Part shown: piece after piece, positions 61,915 to 64,000 of the stretch
How positions within the stretch are numbered: the first letter of the stretch is position 1
Layout: the number at the start of each line of letters is the position of its first letter
Origin: Dyadobacter jejuensis
GTDB lineage: Bacteria; Bacteroidota; Bacteroidia; Cytophagales; Spirosomataceae
Direction: 5' to 3'
Length of the DNA: 64,000 bases
Assembly (NCBI RefSeq): GCF_003149085.1
Contig: NZ_QGDT01000013.1
Coordinates: 1 to 64,000 of the forward strand
The notes under the pieces: generated by a model
Database searches by the model: none
What the model was told of the DNA's origin: nothing
Seen by the model: only the letters and a program-made list of their open reading frames with translations
Program-made: the position numbers and the translations under genes

Positions 61915-62499
61915 TTATAAATTTACCGCTTTCAAAAACTCTTGATCGGTAGGTAATATTTTGGAGGCGAAAAAGTTAGTTAGCTCGCCCTTTTCGTTAA
62001 TTACATATTTGCAGAAATTCCAGCTGGGAGACTTGTCATTCCAGCCATTAAGTTCTTTTGTACTCAGCCACTTATACAAGGGAGCCTGGTTGTCGCCTAC
62101 TACTTCCACTTTTTCAAACATCGGGAAGGTTACTCCGTAAGTCTTTGAGCAAAACGTGGCGATTTCTTCAGCACTACCGGGTTCTTGTCCTCCAAAATTA
62201 TTAGAGGGGAATCCCAACACCACTACCTTGTCTCCGTGGTTCTTGTTGAATTCTTCCCAATCTGCATATTGCTTGGTATAGCCACATTTCGAGGCTACAT
62301 TCAGGATCACGACCTTCTTGCCTTTATACTTTCCTAGGTCTACTAGCTGGTCGCCCACTAGCGTTTTTACTTTGAAGTCATAAAAGGTTTGCTTCACCAG
62401 CGGGGCATCGGAAGGTCTTTCTAGAGCCGCTCCCTTGTCTGCAAAAAGGACTGCGAATAACGAGGCTATCATGATAAATATTGATTTCAAAAAGGCCAT
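61915..62499 (-). CDS. Glutathione peroxidase-family thiol peroxidase
   Basis: This 194-aa thioredoxin-fold peroxidase has an N-terminal hydrophobic segment (about 6-20) suggesting export or membrane anchoring. The catalytic tetrad is recognisable: Cys72 in NVASKCGYT (cysteine, not selenocysteine), Gln105 in FPSNNFGGQEPG, and Trp and Asn in SWNFCKYVI. A second cysteine in TFCSKTYGVTF sits where resolving cysteines occur in thioredoxin-dependent members, so thioredoxin is a likelier reductant than glutathione. It reduces peroxides. A terminator follows immediately. Confidence 0.9.
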   Translation of the reverse strand: MAFLKSIFIMIASLFAVLFADKGAALERPSDAPLVKQTFYDFKVKTLVGDQLVDLGKYKGKKVVILNVASKCGYTKQYADWEEFNKNHGDKVVVLGFPSNNFGGQEPGSAEEIATFCSKTYGVTFPMFEKVEVVGDNQAPLYKWLSTKELNGWNDKSPSWNFCKYVINEKGELTNFFASKILPTDQEFLKAVNL

Positions 62500-62571
62500 A
62501 ATCGATCATTAGGTTGGTTAAATAGCTTAATAGTATTCTGATAACACCGAAAGTGCTCCGATTGTTCGAAG

Positions 62572-62600
62572 TCGCACCCGTATTATCTTCACGGGTGCGA
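62572..62600. repeat. Hairpin after argS
   Basis: TCGCACCCGT (62572-62581) and ACGGGTGCGA (62591-62600) form a perfect 10-bp stem with a 9-nt loop, 8 nt beyond the argS stop. On the minus strand no T run follows; on the plus strand a short T run lies at 62606-62610. It may act as a weak or factor-assisted terminator. Confidence 0.5.
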
Positions 62601-62608
62601 TGTGCTTT

Positions 62609-64000
62609 TTACATTCGTTCAGGGGCTTCAATTCCCAAAAGCATGAGGGCGTTTTCTATGCAACGTGCTACAGCTCCAGAGAGGGCGACTCTGAATTGTA
62701 CCGCCTGTGGATTAGGGTCGGCAAAGATAGAGACCTCCGCATAAAATTGATTGTAAACTTTGGCGAGTTCAAAGGCATAAAGAGAGACAATCGATGGTGC
62801 AAACTCTTGAGCTGCCGCTTGAATTTTCATCGGATACTGCGACAAAAAGAATATAAGTTCGCGCTCGGCCTGGTGCAATTGGTAGGTAGGGCCTGGTACT
62901 TGTGCCGTGATCGACGACGCCTCTGCTTTTCTGATGATGCTCCGTATCCGTGCGAAGGTATATTGGATGAATGGGCCCGTATGTCCTTGGAAATCGATAG
63001 ATTCCTCCGGGTTAAAGAGCATCCGTTTTTTGGGGTCCACTTTTAATAGGAAATATTTAAGTGCTCCTAGGGCGAGTTGGTTGTACAGTTGTACTGCTTC
63101 TGTACTTTCAAAATCCTCTATTTTTCCTAGTTCCTGGGTACGGTTAGCGGCCGTCTGGATCATCTGTGCGACTAGGTCGTCGGCATCCACGACCGTCCCT
63201 TCCCGGCTTTTCATTTTGCCAGTAGGTAAGTCAACCATTCCATAACTTATATGGTGGCATTCTTCAGAATAGCTACGACCCAATTTTTTTAGGATCGCAA
63301 ATAGCACCTTGAAGTGGTAATCCTGCTCGTTGCCGACCACCCATAAGTACCGGTTGTTATGATAATCGTTGTATTTTAACTCAGTGGTTCCCAAGTCTTG
63401 GGTGATGTAAACCGAGGTGCCATCTCCACGAAGAACCAGTTTTTCATCAAGTCCTTCGGCAGTAAGGTCCACCCATACCGAGTTGTCGGCTTTCTTAAAA
63501 AACACCTGCTTGCTAAGGCCTTCCTCTATCAGGTCTTTACCCAGTAGGTACGTGTCCGACTCGAAGTAGGTCTTATCGAAATTGACACCGATTTTCTGGT
63601 AGGTTTCATTAAAACCAGCATACACCCATTCGTTCATTTTGCGCCAAAGGTCTACAGTGGCCTGGTCGCCCTGTTCCCAAAGGCGAAGTAGCTTTTGGGC
63701 CTGAAGCATCCACGGGGCTTCTTTGGCGGCTTCTTCCTCGGTTTTACCTTGTTCTACCAAGGCTTTTATTTGTTTTTTATATTCTTTATCGAAAAGTACA
63801 TAATACTTGCCCGCCAGGTGATCGCCTTTTAGGTTGGCGGCTTGGGGGGTCTCTCCATTGCCCAATTCCTGATAGGCCAACATCGATTTACAGATATGGA
63901 TACCCCGGTCGTTGACCAAGCAGGTTTTTACCACCTCATAGCCATTGGTCTTCAGGATTCGTGCCAGGGAGTCACCCAAGAAATTGTTCCGCAAATGCCC
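62609..64000 (-). CDS. argS: Arginyl-tRNA synthetase, N-terminus cut by window edge
   Basis: The last 464 codons of class I ArgS are present; the gene continues past the right edge. At the edge the frame reads GHLRNNFLGDSLA, so the cut falls within the HIGH motif. The KMSKS loop is represented by KMKSREGTVVDADDL, and the C-terminal anticodon-binding DALR domain (about the last 120 residues, from PFIQYTFARIRSI) is complete. The enzyme charges tRNA-Arg with arginine in the cytoplasm and is essential. Confidence 0.95.
   Translation of the reverse strand, partial: GHLRNNFLGDSLARILKTNGYEVVKTCLVNDRGIHICKSMLAYQELGNGETPQAANLKGDHLAGKYYVLFDKEYKKQIKALVEQGKTEEEAAKEAPWMLQAQKLLRLWEQGDQATVDLWRKMNEWVYAGFNETYQKIGVNFDKTYFESDTYLLGKDLIEEGLSKQVFFKKADNSVWVDLTAEGLDEKLVLRGDGTSVYITQDLGTTELKYNDYHNNRYLWVVGNEQDYHFKVLFAILKKLGRSYSEECHHISYGMVDLPTGKMKSREGTVVDADDLVAQMIQTAANRTQELGKIEDFESTEAVQLYNQLALGALKYFLLKVDPKKRMLFNPEESIDFQGHTGPFIQYTFARIRSIIRKAEASSITAQVPGPTYQLHQAERELIFFLSQYPMKIQAAAQEFAPSIVSLYAFELAKVYNQFYAEVSIFADPNPQAVQFRVALSGAVARCIENALMLLGIEAPERM

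Overview
The window comes from a Bacteroidota genome, most likely a Cytophagales (Spirosomataceae-like) glycan degrader. The support is a SusC/SusD pair with an ECF sigma/FecR switch, Bacteroidota-type promoter elements (TTTG plus a TAnnTTTG-like -7 box), many secreted CAZymes and sulfatases, a CzcA-TolC fusion pump and MenA. No rRNA, tRNA or CRISPR array was seen. The genus cannot be named from the sequence alone.

Layout. (1) 1-3.5 kb is an AT-rich accessory scrap heap: an IS21-like end with three short direct repeats, a broken tyrosine recombinase, an unrecognised 218-aa protein followed by an attC-like folded element, a HigB/HigA module, and a RelE-type module bracketed by two about 270-bp copies of a decayed IS66-type accessory gene. 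(2) 3.5-10.7 kb holds an AraC regulator, an NTF2-like secreted protein, a two-subunit Tat-exported molybdenum hydroxylase of the isoquinoline 1-oxidoreductase type, and a zinc-ribbon/SPFH pair resembling Bacillus YdjG/YdjI. (3) 11.2-21 kb holds a PQQ dehydrogenase with a cytochrome c domain, a beta-lactamase-fold lipoprotein with a barrel protein, a membrane-anchored AraC regulator, a GH9 glucanase and a metallophosphoesterase pair.

(4) 21.3-47.5 kb is the core polysaccharide-utilisation region. Leftward units are susC-susD-GH88/105-like, under an ECF sigma/FecR pair, and PNPOx-like, GH30, GH95, DUF5996. The rightward unit is GH127, two sulfatases, AraC, RhaT-type transporter, mandelate-racemase-type cycloisomerase/dehydratase, aldehyde dehydrogenase and KDPG/KDPGal aldolase. 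The rightward set is the part list expected for releasing and catabolising 3,6-anhydrogalactose from a sulfated red-algal galactan, lacking only a KDG-type kinase. A deoxy-sugar (fucose/rhamnose) route is the main alternative. A large unrecognised secreted or anchored protein (47.6-49.9 kb) closes the locus.

(5) 50-60.6 kb is a heavy-metal efflux block on the minus strand: a hybrid histidine kinase, a DUF6660 cysteine-rich protein, an HME-RND pump fused to its outer-membrane channel, a periplasmic adaptor and a P1B-4 ATPase. The HME-RND DFG...DGA motif and the ATPase SPC/HEGST motifs suggest Zn/Cd/Co rather than Cu. (6) 61-64 kb is housekeeping: menA, a glutathione peroxidase and argS, which is cut by the right edge of the window at its HIGH motif.
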